IMG/VR virus record: IMGVR_UViG_3300045918_000340
Span: 1 to 48,347 of that record
DNA: 48,347 nt
Origin: a virus
Direction: 5' to 3' (one strand)
Each line of letters opens with the position of its first letter. The stretch's first letter is position 1. A program made the translations under genes and the position numbers. Positions 14,365 through 22,544 of the stretch are shown in pieces. The notes below the pieces were generated by a model that did no database searches, had not been told where the DNA came from, and saw nothing but the letters and a program-made list of their open reading frames with translations.

Positions 14365-15267
14365 ATGAAAGCACTGAAAACCTTCGAACCCAATCTGCTT
14401 GGTCGCGATTTCATGATCGGCGACCTACACGGGTCTCTGTCGATGCTTGGCATTCTGCTGGAGGGTATCGGCTTCGACTACGAGCGCGATCGCCTCTTCA
14501 GCGTTGGCGACCTCGTCGATCGTGGTGAGGATCATCTCGCTTGCCTCGCGCTGCTGCGCGAACCCTGGTTTCACGCCGTTCGTGCCAACCACGAGGAGAT
14601 GCTGCTCTCTGGCACGCTGCATTACGACAACGACCTCGCCGGGTCGTGGATGCAGAACGGCGGCATGTGGGCGCTGCAAAGCATCTCGCGTATCATCAAC
14701 AAGCAACCGTTGGAGCCCGAGGACGAAGAGCTGCTCGAGCTGGCGAAGCTCGCCGACGAGCTGCCGTACCTCATCACGGTCAAGCTGAAGAGCGGTGAGC
14801 AAGTGCACCTTGTGCACGCTGAGCTGCCGCCGATCCTTGGCATCACCGACGTTGACCTCGCGTCTGAGGAGTTCGTGCAGCAGATCGCTCGCCACACGGA
14901 GAACAACCCGTACGACCGTGCCTCGACGCGCTCGCACCTGCTCTGGGGTCGTGAGGTCTTTCTAAACTTCTATCGTGCCGACCTGTCCAACCACGCGCAG
15001 ATCGTGCGCACCGCTCGCTACCATCACTTCGGACATCAACCAGAGCTGAGCCGTGTCGTCTCTGGCCACACCATCGTTCAGCGCCCACTGACCATCTTCA
15101 ACTTCACCTGCATCGACACCGCAGCGTACGATGTGAAGCGCAAGGCGTGGGCTGGTCTGACCTGTCTCGAGCTGGACACCTGGACGTTCCGTCGTGCTCG
15201 GCCTGAAGGGGTCACGATCGTTGAGCCGGTTGTTGTAAATAGCTATCCTAACGACGGAGATGAATGA
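14365..15267 (+). CDS. PPP-family metallophosphatase (lambda phosphatase/ApaH-like)
   Basis: 300 residues. The metal-binding blocks are all visible: GDLHG (D20, H22), VGDLVDRG, and ANHEE in place of the usual GNHE. HLVHAELPP and VSGHTIVQ provide the later histidines. Phage relatives remove phosphate from Ser/Thr, Tyr or His residues, or split dinucleoside polyphosphates; the two cannot be told apart here. ATG 14365 is preferred to a TTG at 14323 because the hairpin would otherwise lie inside the gene. It overlaps the next gene by ATGA, and a late-like box lies inside its 3' end. Confidence 0.87.
   Translation: MKALKTFEPNLLGRDFMIGDLHGSLSMLGILLEGIGFDYERDRLFSVGDLVDRGEDHLACLALLREPWFHAVRANHEEMLLSGTLHYDNDLAGSWMQNGGMWALQSISRIINKQPLEPEDEELLELAKLADELPYLITVKLKSGEQVHLVHAELPPILGITDVDLASEEFVQQIARHTENNPYDRASTRSHLLWGREVFLNFYRADLSNHAQIVRTARYHHFGHQPELSRVVSGHTIVQRPLTIFNFTCIDTAAYDVKRKAWAGLTCLELDTWTFRRARPEGVTIVEPVVVNSYPNDGDE
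15235..15242 (+). promoter_or_regulatory. late-promoter-like box GTAAATAG
   Basis: Inside the end of the phosphatase gene, 22 bases before the next ATG. Plausible internal late promoter for the three following small genes. Confidence 0.45.
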
Positions 15268-15479
15268 TGGCTGACACACCGAACCTGCACAAGACCATGG
15301 CCGCTGACGACAAGCTGGCTTCGATCATGACCAAGCTTGAAGCGAACATCGCAGCTCTGAAAAAGGCGGCTGCCGCTGTCGAGAAGCCGACGATGTTTCA
15401 AGTTCGGATGGTTGAGCAAGCGTCGAAGGAGCTCGAGCACCTCGCGACGGACCTTCACTCGCGACAGCGAGTTCGGTGA
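15264..15479 (+). CDS. small helical coiled-coil protein
   Basis: 71 residues, almost wholly helical with Ala/Leu/Lys heptads (LEANIAALKKAAAAVEK). Starts MM within an ATGATG overlap with the phosphatase. Not recognised. Confidence 0.65.
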   Translation: MMADTPNLHKTMAADDKLASIMTKLEANIAALKKAAAAVEKPTMFQVRMVEQASKELEHLATDLHSRQRVR

Positions 15480-15679
15480 TGATTCTCACCATCCCATGCT
15501 CGCCAGAGCAGACTGACGTCATCGCTGATCATCTCATCTACGAGAAGGTGCTTGGCGTTCAGCCTGACGAGCGAGCATGGATGCTGGCGCAAGCGCGCAA
15601 ACAATACCCAACCTGCAAGATTCGAAAGGCGGATCTCGACCTCGAGAACGCCGAGTGGATTTTGACTCTAGACTCATAG
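15476..15679 (+). CDS. small hypothetical protein
   Basis: 67 residues, overlapping the previous stop by 4 bases. Alternating helices and short strands; two Cys. Not recognised. Confidence 0.65.
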   Translation: MMILTIPCSPEQTDVIADHLIYEKVLGVQPDERAWMLAQARKQYPTCKIRKADLDLENAEWILTLDS

Positions 15680-15688
15680 GAATACGCC

Positions 15689-16087
15689 ATGGCTTCAGTT
15701 CAGCAAATGATTGAGACGGACGTCAGCGTTCTGCTTCTGCGCGCGCTCAACAACAAGACGCTCGTTGCCTTTGGCGACGACGGCCTTGGCAAGTATGGTA
15801 CTTGCGACATGCCGCAGTACTATGCCGTCCATGACCTCGACATCTCGGTCGACATCAACGAGGCGGATGACACCGCCGCCGGTGTCGTGTACATCGAGTT
15901 GGCCGGCTATGACGCTGCGCGCTTCGGAGCCATCACCACAGATCGGAACTTTCTGCTTAGCGTTCAGGAGCAGCTCGAAAGCGTTGGAATCGATCGTTCT
16001 GTGTTGACTTACGCCCCAGACGGCAATCATCTGGAGTACGGCGTGCTGATGTCGATCGATATCAAGAAGTTGTTGGATTGGCCATAA
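15689..16087 (+). CDS. hypothetical acidic protein
   Basis: 132 residues. Helix-strand pattern with DLDISVDINEADDTAAG, an acidic stretch that might bind a cation. The stop overlaps a late box. Not recognised. Confidence 0.68.
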   Translation: MASVQQMIETDVSVLLLRALNNKTLVAFGDDGLGKYGTCDMPQYYAVHDLDISVDINEADDTAAGVVYIELAGYDAARFGAITTDRNFLLSVQEQLESVGIDRSVLTYAPDGNHLEYGVLMSIDIKKLLDWP

Positions 16088-16091
16088 ATAA
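16084..16091 (+). promoter_or_regulatory. late promoter CATAAATA
   Basis: Overlaps the preceding stop; 19 bases before the next start with an AAGGAG site between. Confidence 0.6.
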
Positions 16092-16110
16092 AACTTAACA
16101 AGGAGACAAC

Positions 16111-16464
16111 ATGCGCATCGACGAACTTCTCAGCTGCTGTCCAGAAACCCTACTCGAGGACAGCCCAGTTGAACCAATCACAGAGGCCCTGTATCAGGGC
16201 AAAACCGTCGAGCTGAACTCTCCAAAGCGCGGTGGCACGCGCAAGTTCTACGTCTACGTGAAGAATGGTCAGGGCAACATCGTCAAGGTCAGCTTCGGCG
16301 ACCCGAACGCCACGATCAAGAACGACGACCCGAAGGCTGCCGCTTCGTTCCGTGCTCGCCACAAGTGCGCGCAGCAGAAGGACAAGACGTCGGCCGCGTA
16401 CTGGAGTTGCAACGTGGCTCGCTACGCCAAGTCACTCGGGCTCAGCTCGTCTCGCCCATGGTGA
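16111..16464 (+). CDS. T4-like phage late protein with RKFYVYVKN module
   Basis: 117 residues. The C-terminal two thirds (RKFYVYVKNGQGNIVKVSFG, then FRARHKC and the conserved YWSCNVARY) is a module I recognise from late and structural genes of T4-like phages; its role is not known. The N-terminus (MRIDELLSCCPETLLEDSP) contains an LLE-D site like the T4 prohead protease cleavage rule, so the front may be a removable capsid-targeting peptide. It is driven by a late box with an AAGGAG ribosome site. Confidence 0.78.
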   Translation: MRIDELLSCCPETLLEDSPVEPITEALYQGKTVELNSPKRGGTRKFYVYVKNGQGNIVKVSFGDPNATIKNDDPKAAASFRARHKCAQQKDKTSAAYWSCNVARYAKSLGLSSSRPW

Positions 16465-16721
16465 AACCGCTGCCGTTCATGGAGAACGGCTTGACTCGTA
16501 TCTTTTCTGCCTCGGTCGATGAGACCGAGCTGCAGTGGCATTGGGATGAGGAAGATCGCTTGGTCTATCCGAATCACGAAACTAGTTGGCGCATTCAGCT
16601 TGACAATCAGCTGCCAAGAGAGTTGATTGTAGATGACATCATTTTTATTCCCGCTGGTGTTTGGCACCGGCTTCTAAAGGGCAGCGAAGACCTCTCGCTG
16701 CAAGTCATCAAATGCAAGTAA
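16458..16721 (+). CDS. cupin-fold protein
   Basis: 87 residues. LIVDDIIFIPAGVWHRLLKG matches the second half of the cupin barrel (PxGxxH), and WHWDEEDR is found in small phage cupins. With one histidine at the usual metal site, catalysis is unclear. ATG 16458 overlaps the previous stop. Confidence 0.75.
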   Translation: MVKPLPFMENGLTRIFSASVDETELQWHWDEEDRLVYPNHETSWRIQLDNQLPRELIVDDIIFIPAGVWHRLLKGSEDLSLQVIKCK

Positions 16722-17074
16722 GTCAAGCCATCGTCGACGAGGCCTTTGAGTGGCACATCGACTCACGGACGCCAATCAGTCAGAACATTTTTCGTTTTGG
16801 GTCAGACGCTTGGGCCGCGCTCGTGCGCCTCGCTCGTGAGCACTATCAGCTAGGTCGCATTGACGACCTTGATGAGGACGACTTCTATCTGCTCGAATCA
16901 GATGCCGGCGAGCTGGCAATGTTCGAGGGGCGTGAGGTGATGCTTGACACACCGTCGCCAATCTTCACGACCGAGGCTGGCTTTGAAGTCTTCGTTCGCT
17001 CAGGGCTCGGCGTCAAGCGCGTTGAAGTCTTTGGGCCGATGCCGGACTACGGCAAAATTCTGGAGACAGCATGA
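16712..17074 (+). CDS. hypothetical protein
   Basis: 120 residues, acidic and rich in aromatics (DDFYLLESDAGELAMFEG). The start overlaps the cupin gene by 10 bases and the end overlaps the next gene by ATGA. Not recognised. Confidence 0.67.
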   Translation: MQVSQAIVDEAFEWHIDSRTPISQNIFRFGSDAWAALVRLAREHYQLGRIDDLDEDDFYLLESDAGELAMFEGREVMLDTPSPIFTTEAGFEVFVRSGLGVKRVEVFGPMPDYGKILETA

Positions 17075-17325
17075 TTGCTGCTGGCTACTCGCTCGACCTG
17101 TACTGCGACAACTACTCAGCATCGCGCAAGTTCGACCATCTGATCGACGAGCTCGGTCACCGTTGGGGTATGTTCCCAGTTCAGTACACCGGTGAGCTTG
17201 GTGCCGAGTGCCGTAAGCGAGCTCGCAAGGCTGGTTGGTTGCTGAATTTTCAAACTGGGCGGGCGCTCTGCCCGCACTGTAACAAAGCTGGCGTTACACT
17301 TAAAAACCTACACAAGGTTGCCTGA
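17071..17325 (+). CDS. small protein with CPHC zinc knuckle
   Basis: 84 residues. CPHC at the C-terminus and two earlier cysteines (YCDN, AECRKRARK) could make one zinc site. The basic segment RKRARKAGW suggests nucleic-acid binding. The last part carries the operator of the cca promoter. Confidence 0.66.
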   Translation: MIAAGYSLDLYCDNYSASRKFDHLIDELGHRWGMFPVQYTGELGAECRKRARKAGWLLNFQTGRALCPHCNKAGVTLKNLHKVA

Positions 17326-17336
17326 CGTGGTATAAT
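17278..17336 (+). promoter_or_regulatory. TATAAT promoter with TGTAAC/GTTACA operator
   Basis: TGTAAC 17278-17283, GTTACA 17293-17298 (spacer 9), TATAAT 17331-17336, 32 bases after the right half-site. The ATG of cca is 21 bases downstream, preceded by AAGGAG. Confidence 0.72.
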
Positions 17337-17357
17337 CTCCTCAAGGAGAATCCACAC

Positions 17358-18476
17358 ATGAAGGTCTATCTGGTTGGCGGCGCCGTCCGCGACATGCTGT
17401 TGAACCGTACGCCCAAGGATCGCGACTACGTGGTCGTTGGCGCTACCGAGCAGGAGCTGCTCGACGACGGGTTCGAGCGCGTTGGCAAGGACTTCCCAGT
17501 CTTTCTGCACCCCGTCACGAAGGACGAGTGGGCGCTGGCACGAACCGAGCGCAAGGTCGGGCGTGGCTACGGTGGCTTCGAGGTCGAGACGGATGACGTC
17601 ACGATCGAGCAGGACTTGGAGCGCCGTGATCTGACGATCAACTCCATCGCCTACGACGCTGAAGAAGATCTGTACGTCGACCCACATGGCGGTGTCTACG
17701 ATCTGCAACGCCACATGCTGCGCCACACGTCCGATGCCTTTCGCGAGGACCCGCTGCGCGTCGTTCGACTGGCTCGCTTCTACGCGCGCTACGCTCAACA
17801 CGGCTTCACGGTCGCCGCTGGAACGATGACGCTGGCCGCCGAAGTGGTTGACAGCGGCGAGCTGGACGAGCTGCCGGATGAACGCTTCTGGGCCGAGCTG
17901 GAGAAGGTCTTCACCGACGATGGTCAGCCAGCCAAGTTCTTCGAGCTGCTGTACGAGGTTGGCGCGCTGAACGACGTTCGCTTCTTCCGTGAGCTGTTCG
18001 GTCCGAACGTCACGTCGCACTCGCTGGATCGCATCATGAGAATGGCGCGGTCAGTCTTCAACGTGATTGAACCAGCTGCTCGCGTCGACTTCTTCGCAGC
18101 TGGGACGATGCCGTTGGGTGTGCTGCCGATGACGTTCTCGACCACGCGGTGCATGAAGCTGTACGCTGCGCAGCGCGACATTCGCCTGATCCACACGCAG
18201 AACCCGGCGACGCTGGTCGAGTTTCTGACGCGCATCAGCGCTTGGAACTCGCGCACCACCGCCGACGATCTGGTCGCACTGTTGGACGTCGTCGAGGACG
18301 CCGGCTACAACTCGCTGTACCCGTTCGAGTCGACGGAGCTGGCCGAGATCATTCAAGCTGGCCGGAGCGTCGTGTCTGGGCCGTTCCAACACCTGGTTGG
18401 CAGGGCAATCGGTCAGGCCATGATGTCCGAACGGATCGTTCGCGTCAACGACGCGCTGAACCGTATCAGCTCTTGA
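17358..18476 (+). CDS. cca: CCA-adding tRNA nucleotidyltransferase
   Basis: 372 residues. The class II nucleotidyltransferase head is complete: VGGAVRD (7-12), the metal pair DRD (D21, D23), ARTERK, and the template motif LERRDLTINSIAYD followed by DPHGGVYDL. The helical body carries the EDPLRVVRLARFYAR block. It adds or repairs the 3' CCA end of tRNA. At least two tRNAs in this window lack an encoded CCA, giving it substrates made by the phage itself; it may also repair ends damaged by host nucleases. Expression is from the operator-type promoter. The length is near that of short bacterial enzymes without an HD domain. Confidence 0.95.
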   Translation: MKVYLVGGAVRDMLLNRTPKDRDYVVVGATEQELLDDGFERVGKDFPVFLHPVTKDEWALARTERKVGRGYGGFEVETDDVTIEQDLERRDLTINSIAYDAEEDLYVDPHGGVYDLQRHMLRHTSDAFREDPLRVVRLARFYARYAQHGFTVAAGTMTLAAEVVDSGELDELPDERFWAELEKVFTDDGQPAKFFELLYEVGALNDVRFFRELFGPNVTSHSLDRIMRMARSVFNVIEPAARVDFFAAGTMPLGVLPMTFSTTRCMKLYAAQRDIRLIHTQNPATLVEFLTRISAWNSRTTADDLVALLDVVEDAGYNSLYPFESTELAEIIQAGRSVVSGPFQHLVGRAIGQAMMSERIVRVNDALNRISS

Positions 18477-18493
18477 ACCTGCTTCAAGGTTAG

Positions 18494-18519
18494 CCACGCA
18501 CCTCAAAGCGTGGTACAAT
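18494..18519 (+). promoter_or_regulatory. TACAAT promoter with adjoining inverted repeat
   Basis: CCACGC (18494-18499) and GCGTGG (18508-18513) form an inverted repeat touching the -10 TACAAT at 18514-18519. The ATG at 18549 follows an AAGGA site. Confidence 0.5.
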
Positions 18520-18548
18520 GATTCTATCACCTCAACAAAAGGACTTTG

Positions 18549-18737
18549 ATGTCACGCAACAGCAAGAACGCTCGCAACCTCGCCAAGGCTCGCGAGATTT
18601 CGTCCCTCCACAAGAACGGTGGCAAGGGCCCGGCCCGCACCGGCACCTCCACCAAGGTCAAGGCCTGGTGGAAGCTGGGCAGCTACTCGACCTTCGCCAG
18701 CGGTGGCAAGAAGAAGCCGGCTCAGTCGGACCTCTGA
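18549..18737 (+). CDS. small basic protein
   Basis: 62 residues, very rich in Lys, Arg, Ser, Asn and Gly (MSRNSKNARNLAKARE) and lacking hydrophobic core segments. Probably a nucleic-acid-binding peptide; not recognised. Confidence 0.65.
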   Translation: MSRNSKNARNLAKAREISSLHKNGGKGPARTGTSTKVKAWWKLGSYSTFASGGKKKPAQSDL

Positions 18738-18738
18738 C

Positions 18739-18912
18739 GTGATCTGGGGCATCGTTGCTATCCTCTGGATCGTCACGATGATCCTCGCTGGTCTGTATCC
18801 ACTTGCCCGCGATGACAAGTCAGGTGGCGACGTGATTCAACTCTGCGCCCTGTCCTGCGCGCTGGCCATCATCGTCAGCGCCGTTGCCGTCTTCACTTGG
18901 AAGGTCGTATGA
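18739..18912 (+). CDS. two-helix membrane protein, first of a tandem pair
   Basis: 57 residues from GTG 18739. Two transmembrane helices (IWGIVAILWIVTMILAGL and ALSCALAIIVSAVAVF) with a short charged loop. The next gene starts with a similar peptide, suggesting duplication. Confidence 0.65.
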   Translation: MIWGIVAILWIVTMILAGLYPLARDDKSGGDVIQLCALSCALAIIVSAVAVFTWKVV

Positions 18913-19076
18913 TCTGGATCACCGCCATTCTCTGGGTCCTCACGATCCTCTTCTTCTTTCTGATCGGGACGAGCGGACCGCAGACCAAGGACAACGCGTT
19001 CTGGTGGTTCGTCATCTTCGGCGTGTTGGCGCTGCTCTTCACGATCGTCACCGTCTCCGTCTGGAATCGCCTGTGA
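18909..19076 (+). CDS. two-helix membrane protein, second of a tandem pair
   Basis: 55 residues. First helix IWITAILWVLTILFFFL resembles the same segment of the preceding protein; second helix FVIFGVLALLFTIVTVSVW. Overlaps both neighbours by 4 bases. Could be a small holin, antiholin or exclusion factor; none of these is shown. Confidence 0.65.
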   Translation: MIWITAILWVLTILFFFLIGTSGPQTKDNAFWWFVIFGVLALLFTIVTVSVWNRL

Positions 19077-19588
19077 CCACACCTACTCCCGCGCTCATCA
19101 ACGTCTACATCGACAGCGATGGGCCAGTCGCCGACTTCGACAAGGCTCTCAAGGCCAGTGGTCTGCACGCCGACAACTTCAAACATCTGCCCGGCATCTA
19201 CCTCTGGCTGGACGTCACGCCCGGCGCAGCCGCTGGCATTGCACGCCTCAAGGCCTTCGACGACGCTGGCCTGATTCGCGTGTGGATCGCCACGAAGACG
19301 CCGAGTGGCTCACCGTACGCCTACACCGAGAAGGTGCTGTGGTATCGCCGTCTCTTTCCGTGGCTCGAAGACCGAGTCATTCTCACGCACGACAAGTCGC
19401 TGCTCGGCACCGAGCACGATTGGCTGCTCGACGATCGGCCACACAAGGCCAACGCCAGCAAGTTCCGTGGTGCCTTCTTTCTCTTCCGACCTGAGCGAGC
19501 TGAGCTCGACTGGGCGGACTTCACCCGGTCGGTTCTTGGACCGCTCACGACAATCACAACGATACCACCATTGATAGGAGAACCATGA
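19073..19588 (+). CDS. 5'-nucleotidase, NT5C-like HAD family
   Basis: 171 residues from GTG 19073. Motif I is YIDSDGPVADFD (D14 nucleophile, D16), close to the DxDGVxxDF block of 5'(3')-deoxyribonucleotidases. WIATKTPSG provides motif II and DWLLDDRP motif IV; TEKVLWYRRLFP matches the family's cap region. It should remove phosphate from (deoxy)nucleoside monophosphates in the nucleotide salvage pool. Confidence 0.86.
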   Translation: MTTPTPALINVYIDSDGPVADFDKALKASGLHADNFKHLPGIYLWLDVTPGAAAGIARLKAFDDAGLIRVWIATKTPSGSPYAYTEKVLWYRRLFPWLEDRVILTHDKSLLGTEHDWLLDDRPHKANASKFRGAFFLFRPERAELDWADFTRSVLGPLTTITTIPPLIGEP

Positions 19589-20340
19589 AGCTTGCTGCAC
19601 TCACTCTCGCCCTTTTCGCAGGCCTCGCCTGCGCTGCACCGCCGGCTCCAACGCTGTCGCTGACCACTGTCAACAAGGTGCAGTCGGCCGCTGCCGTTTC
19701 TGCGTACTCACTTGGTGCTGGCTCATCGTTGTCAACCGCCACCGGCTTTCACACCGCGACGTCGTTCGTGGCTGGTGAGGGCTCGCTGAGCGCCACTCGC
19801 AACGTCGGCTACGACATCTCGCTCGCCGATTGCGCTCCGACCACTTGGGTCAACGGCACGATGATCAACGGCAACCTCGGCGTCAATGGCCTCACCTCGG
19901 TGACCGGCTACTCCGATGCCAGCAACGTGTCGACTGGTGCTGGCACCGGCGGTGCCGAATCAACTGGCCTCGCAACTGCCGCTGTGACTGGCAGCGCAGC
20001 GCTGGCCTACAAGTCGTTCGACATGAAGGTCGATGGCAACGCCTTCTCTGGCGCGCTGACTCGCGCTACTGCTGCCCTCAACGGCTCTGACGCTTCGTCT
20101 GGCCACACGTCCTCGTCGTTTGCCAGCAAGACAGACGGCCAGCTCTTCAAGTTCGCCACGGCCACCGGCTTCGGCGACGTCAAGATCGTCAACGTCGATC
20201 TCAAGGCTCGCGCTGGCGATCTGACGTGCACCTCTGGCTGCGGCAGCACCTCCACCGACACAGCATCGTTCGTCAACGCCACCATCGAGGCCGGCGCCGG
20301 CGGTACCGCAACAACCACCATCATCGTCACCAAGCCATGA
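19585..20340 (+). CDS. exported Gly/Ser/Thr/Ala-rich protein
   Basis: 251 residues with a signal peptide (1-18, cut after ACA). The mature region is low in charge, with Ala/Ser/Thr/Gly-rich beta repeats (SVTGYSDASN, FASKTDGQLFKFATATG) and few cysteines. It looks like a surface or fibre-type beta protein. Head gene of a run of four exported or membrane proteins linked by ATGA overlaps. Not recognised. Confidence 0.72.
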   Translation: MKLAALTLALFAGLACAAPPAPTLSLTTVNKVQSAAAVSAYSLGAGSSLSTATGFHTATSFVAGEGSLSATRNVGYDISLADCAPTTWVNGTMINGNLGVNGLTSVTGYSDASNVSTGAGTGGAESTGLATAAVTGSAALAYKSFDMKVDGNAFSGALTRATAALNGSDASSGHTSSSFASKTDGQLFKFATATGFGDVKIVNVDLKARAGDLTCTSGCGSTSTDTASFVNATIEAGAGGTATTTIIVTKP

Positions 20341-20828
20341 AGCACCTTCTCGTTCTCGCGAGCTTGACGCTCGCCGTCTCAGCCTTCGCGCAGAACACCG
20401 TCGAGGGCACCGTCAACGGTCAAGCGCAGGCTGACAACGCTGGCAACACTCAAGCCATCACCTTCTCCAGCCCAGCTGACGCGAAGTCAACGATCAAGAG
20501 CGCACCACCGGTAAGTGGGCCACCGCTTGTGTCTTCCAACGACACCTGCATGGGCTCGCTCTCGGGTGGTGTCAGCGTGGTTGGCGTTGGCCTCAGCGGT
20601 GGCACGACCTACGAGAGCGAGAGCTGCGTGGCCCTGAAGGAAGGGCGCGAGCTGTGGAACTGGGGTCTGCGCGATGCCGCCATTGCTCGCCTCTGCATGC
20701 AGGACAAGATTCGACAGTCGATGGAGCTGGCTGGTCGCGATGACTGCCCACAGACTCGACTGGCTCGCAAGACGGCCGCAGCGCCGTCAATGGGTCCGGT
20801 CGCAACGTCGCCGCGAGGCAACAGATGA
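20337..20828 (+). CDS. exported protein with CMGS...LW.WGLRDAA motif
   Basis: 163 residues with a signal peptide (1-19, AFA). The block TCMGSLSGGVSVVGVGLSGG, then CVALKEGRELWNWGLRDAAI and ARLCMQDKI, recalls small exported proteins of tailed phages and prophages that have the CMGS and DAAxxxLC elements. Function unknown. Overlaps neighbours by 4 bases. Confidence 0.72.
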   Translation: MKHLLVLASLTLAVSAFAQNTVEGTVNGQAQADNAGNTQAITFSSPADAKSTIKSAPPVSGPPLVSSNDTCMGSLSGGVSVVGVGLSGGTTYESESCVALKEGRELWNWGLRDAAIARLCMQDKIRQSMELAGRDDCPQTRLARKTAAAPSMGPVATSPRGNR

Positions 20829-21391
20829 GAGCGCTAGCGCTGCTGTTGATCTCAACGGTGGTCTCGGCGCAGCCGATCACCGAGGTGCTTGTTCAACGCA
20901 ATCTGTTCGGTAGCGGCGTGCAAGACGGGCCCGTTGAGGGCTACGTCAACGCGCTGCCAACGGCGGATGCTGGCGTCTTTCAGGTGCCGTCGTATCTCGC
21001 CGGCAATCCAACTGCCGGGACGATCTACCCGCGAGTGGTGACGGTGCAGTGTGAGCAAGAAGGTTCACGAGCAATCTGCGACGGCTACGCTTGGCGGCCA
21101 GAGCTTGGGCGTGGCGAGTACCTGTTCATTCGACCGGTGCCAAAGCCGAAGCCACCACCTCCACCCCCTCCTCCGCCTGCACCAGAGCCGACGATCGTCT
21201 ACGTGCCAGTCGAGGTCTCAGTGCCGGTGCAACCTGAATTGCCGCCGCTTGACATTGAGCCAGGCAGCGGAAAGCAAGTTATAGTGGTACCAGCCCCGCT
21301 ACCAAAGCCGCGCTGGATCAAGGCTCCAACCTGCACACCAGACGGCACAATTCGCTGGATCAAAGTCCCAGCAAAGAAAGCAAAGAAATGA
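20825..21391 (+). CDS. exported proline-rich protein
   Basis: 188 residues. Short signal peptide (1-15). A globular N-terminal part with two cysteines is followed by an extended Pro-rich segment (KPKPPPPPPPPPAPEP, about residues 107-125) and a basic C-terminus (RWIKVPAKKAKK). The Pro-rich segment could span the periplasm, as in TonB-like or spanin-like proteins, though no lipobox or TM anchor is present. Confidence 0.7.
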   Translation: MRALALLLISTVVSAQPITEVLVQRNLFGSGVQDGPVEGYVNALPTADAGVFQVPSYLAGNPTAGTIYPRVVTVQCEQEGSRAICDGYAWRPELGRGEYLFIRPVPKPKPPPPPPPPPAPEPTIVYVPVEVSVPVQPELPPLDIEPGSGKQVIVVPAPLPKPRWIKAPTCTPDGTIRWIKVPAKKAKK

Positions 21392-21555
21392 TCGGTCTCA
21401 TCAGCCTCATCGGCCTCATCATCTACTTTCTGCCGAGCATCATCGCCGCACTCAACCATCATCGGTCGATGCGTGGCATCTTCCTCGTGAACCTGCTGCT
21501 CGGCTGGTCTGGCCTCGGCTGGCTCATCGTGCTGATCATTGCGATGCTCGGCTGA
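21388..21555 (+). CDS. superinfection-immunity (Imm-like) membrane protein
   Basis: 55 residues. Two helices flank a short basic loop. The pattern FLPSIIAALNHHRSMRG followed by FLVNLLLGWSGLGWLIVLI matches the superinfection immunity family (PF14373), to which T4 Imm belongs. T4 Imm blocks DNA entry of a second infecting phage at the inner membrane. It starts in an ATGA overlap with the preceding gene. Confidence 0.85.
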   Translation: MIGLISLIGLIIYFLPSIIAALNHHRSMRGIFLVNLLLGWSGLGWLIVLIIAMLG

Positions 21556-21556
21556 T

Positions 21557-21961
21557 ATGGGCATCGTCTACTCGCCGACAAAGTCGGGCAAGACCAAGCG
21601 CAAGCCTGGCTGGCAGAAGGTCGAGCAAGAGCACGCGGCCTGGTTGGCAAGCGTCTCATCGCAAACCTTCTCTGGTCGCTCACTTCGGCCAGGCACGAAG
21701 CGGGTCAATCCCGTAGTGCACGCTCCAGTGCTGCGCGAGGTCTCGCTGCCGGCAAGTCGCAGCACGCCTGGCGGCAATGGCACGACGAGCGTTCATCGCC
21801 CTGAGATTCTCTATCGTGACAACGAGGAGCTGCTCGCTCGTGAGCTCGCCGCACGGCAGCGCAAGTTCAACGTGGCGCCAGCCTACAACAAGGGTGCCGA
21901 TCAGCTCGTGACCGAGGAAGAGCTGGTCAATCTGCTCTCGTCGAACAAGCGTCGGTCATGA
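21557..21961 (+). CDS. hypothetical phage protein
   Basis: 134 residues, basic N-terminus (GKTKRKPGWQKVEQEH), proline-containing middle, acidic helical C-terminus (VTEEELVNLLSS). It resembles a widespread small phage/plasmid family whose C-terminus reads KG..xVxxEE; function unknown. ATG is 1 base after the Imm-like stop. Confidence 0.68.
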   Translation: MGIVYSPTKSGKTKRKPGWQKVEQEHAAWLASVSSQTFSGRSLRPGTKRVNPVVHAPVLREVSLPASRSTPGGNGTTSVHRPEILYRDNEELLARELAARQRKFNVAPAYNKGADQLVTEEELVNLLSSNKRRS

Positions 21962-22158
21962 AGATCAAACGAACCAGCCTGCTGTCAGGCATCACGCGCG
22001 AGCGTGAGATCAACATCACCGAGCAGCAGCTCGATCAGCTCAAGCGCATTCGAAACGTCAAGTGGCTGTGTCCGCAGCTGTCCGACGTCGATCGCGACTT
22101 TCTACTCACCGGCAATCTCCCAGAGGACTGGGAAGCCGAGCAACGGAGAACACAATGA
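21958..22158 (+). CDS. conserved small phage protein
   Basis: 66 residues. The layout SLLSGITREREINITEQQLD followed by LSDVDRDFLLTGNLPEDW is a common small phage family of unknown function, in which an ITGxTRxxxIxIT opening is followed by a DRxFLLTGxxPxEW end. Overlaps neighbours by 4 bases. Confidence 0.76.
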   Translation: MKIKRTSLLSGITREREINITEQQLDQLKRIRNVKWLCPQLSDVDRDFLLTGNLPEDWEAEQRRTQ

Positions 22159-22433
22159 CCATTCAAACCGCCAGCGTCTCGCCAGAGTTCATCGCGAAGT
22201 CAATCACCAACGCCATCAAGGCCGAGCTTGAAGAGCTCATTCGCAAGCGCCTTCACGCCGAGGTCGATTCGATCGTCTCCGAGCTGGCGCGCGAGATCGC
22301 CGCCACCACGATGGTCAACGCGACTGGTTACCTCGAGCAGGTCAGCAAGAGCAACTTCGGTGGGCCGGCCGTGATCATTCAGCTGTCGTTCAACAACGAG
22401 TCCGTCACCTACACGCCCGAACCTAAATCTTGA
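22155..22433 (+). CDS. hypothetical helical protein
   Basis: 92 residues, mainly one long amphipathic helix (residues 10-55), then a short beta-rich end. Not recognised. Confidence 0.66.
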   Translation: MTIQTASVSPEFIAKSITNAIKAELEELIRKRLHAEVDSIVSELAREIAATTMVNATGYLEQVSKSNFGGPAVIIQLSFNNESVTYTPEPKS

Positions 22434-22445
22434 TTTGCGCAGGGC

Positions 22446-22454
22446 GATAAATAG
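22446..22454 (+). promoter_or_regulatory. late promoter GATAAATAG
   Basis: Strong late box 91 bases before the hsp20 gene. The transcript would begin with a hairpin (TGACGCA...TGCGTCA) and a second GAAA-capped stem (GAGG..CC-GAAA-GG..CCTC). Confidence 0.68.
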
Positions 22455-22544
22455 AGGTGACGCAAGCCTTCGGGGTGCGTCAGTTCGCGAGGTGCCGAAA
22501 GGGCCTCACATCAACCAACTTGCTTCTTTGAAGGAGTACCTCTC

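Noticed and set aside
13455-14453. A 332-codon minus-strand frame over the membrane-protein gene
   Set aside because: Shadow; low-complexity acidic translation and no ribosome site, while the plus strand has transmembrane helices and normal codon use.
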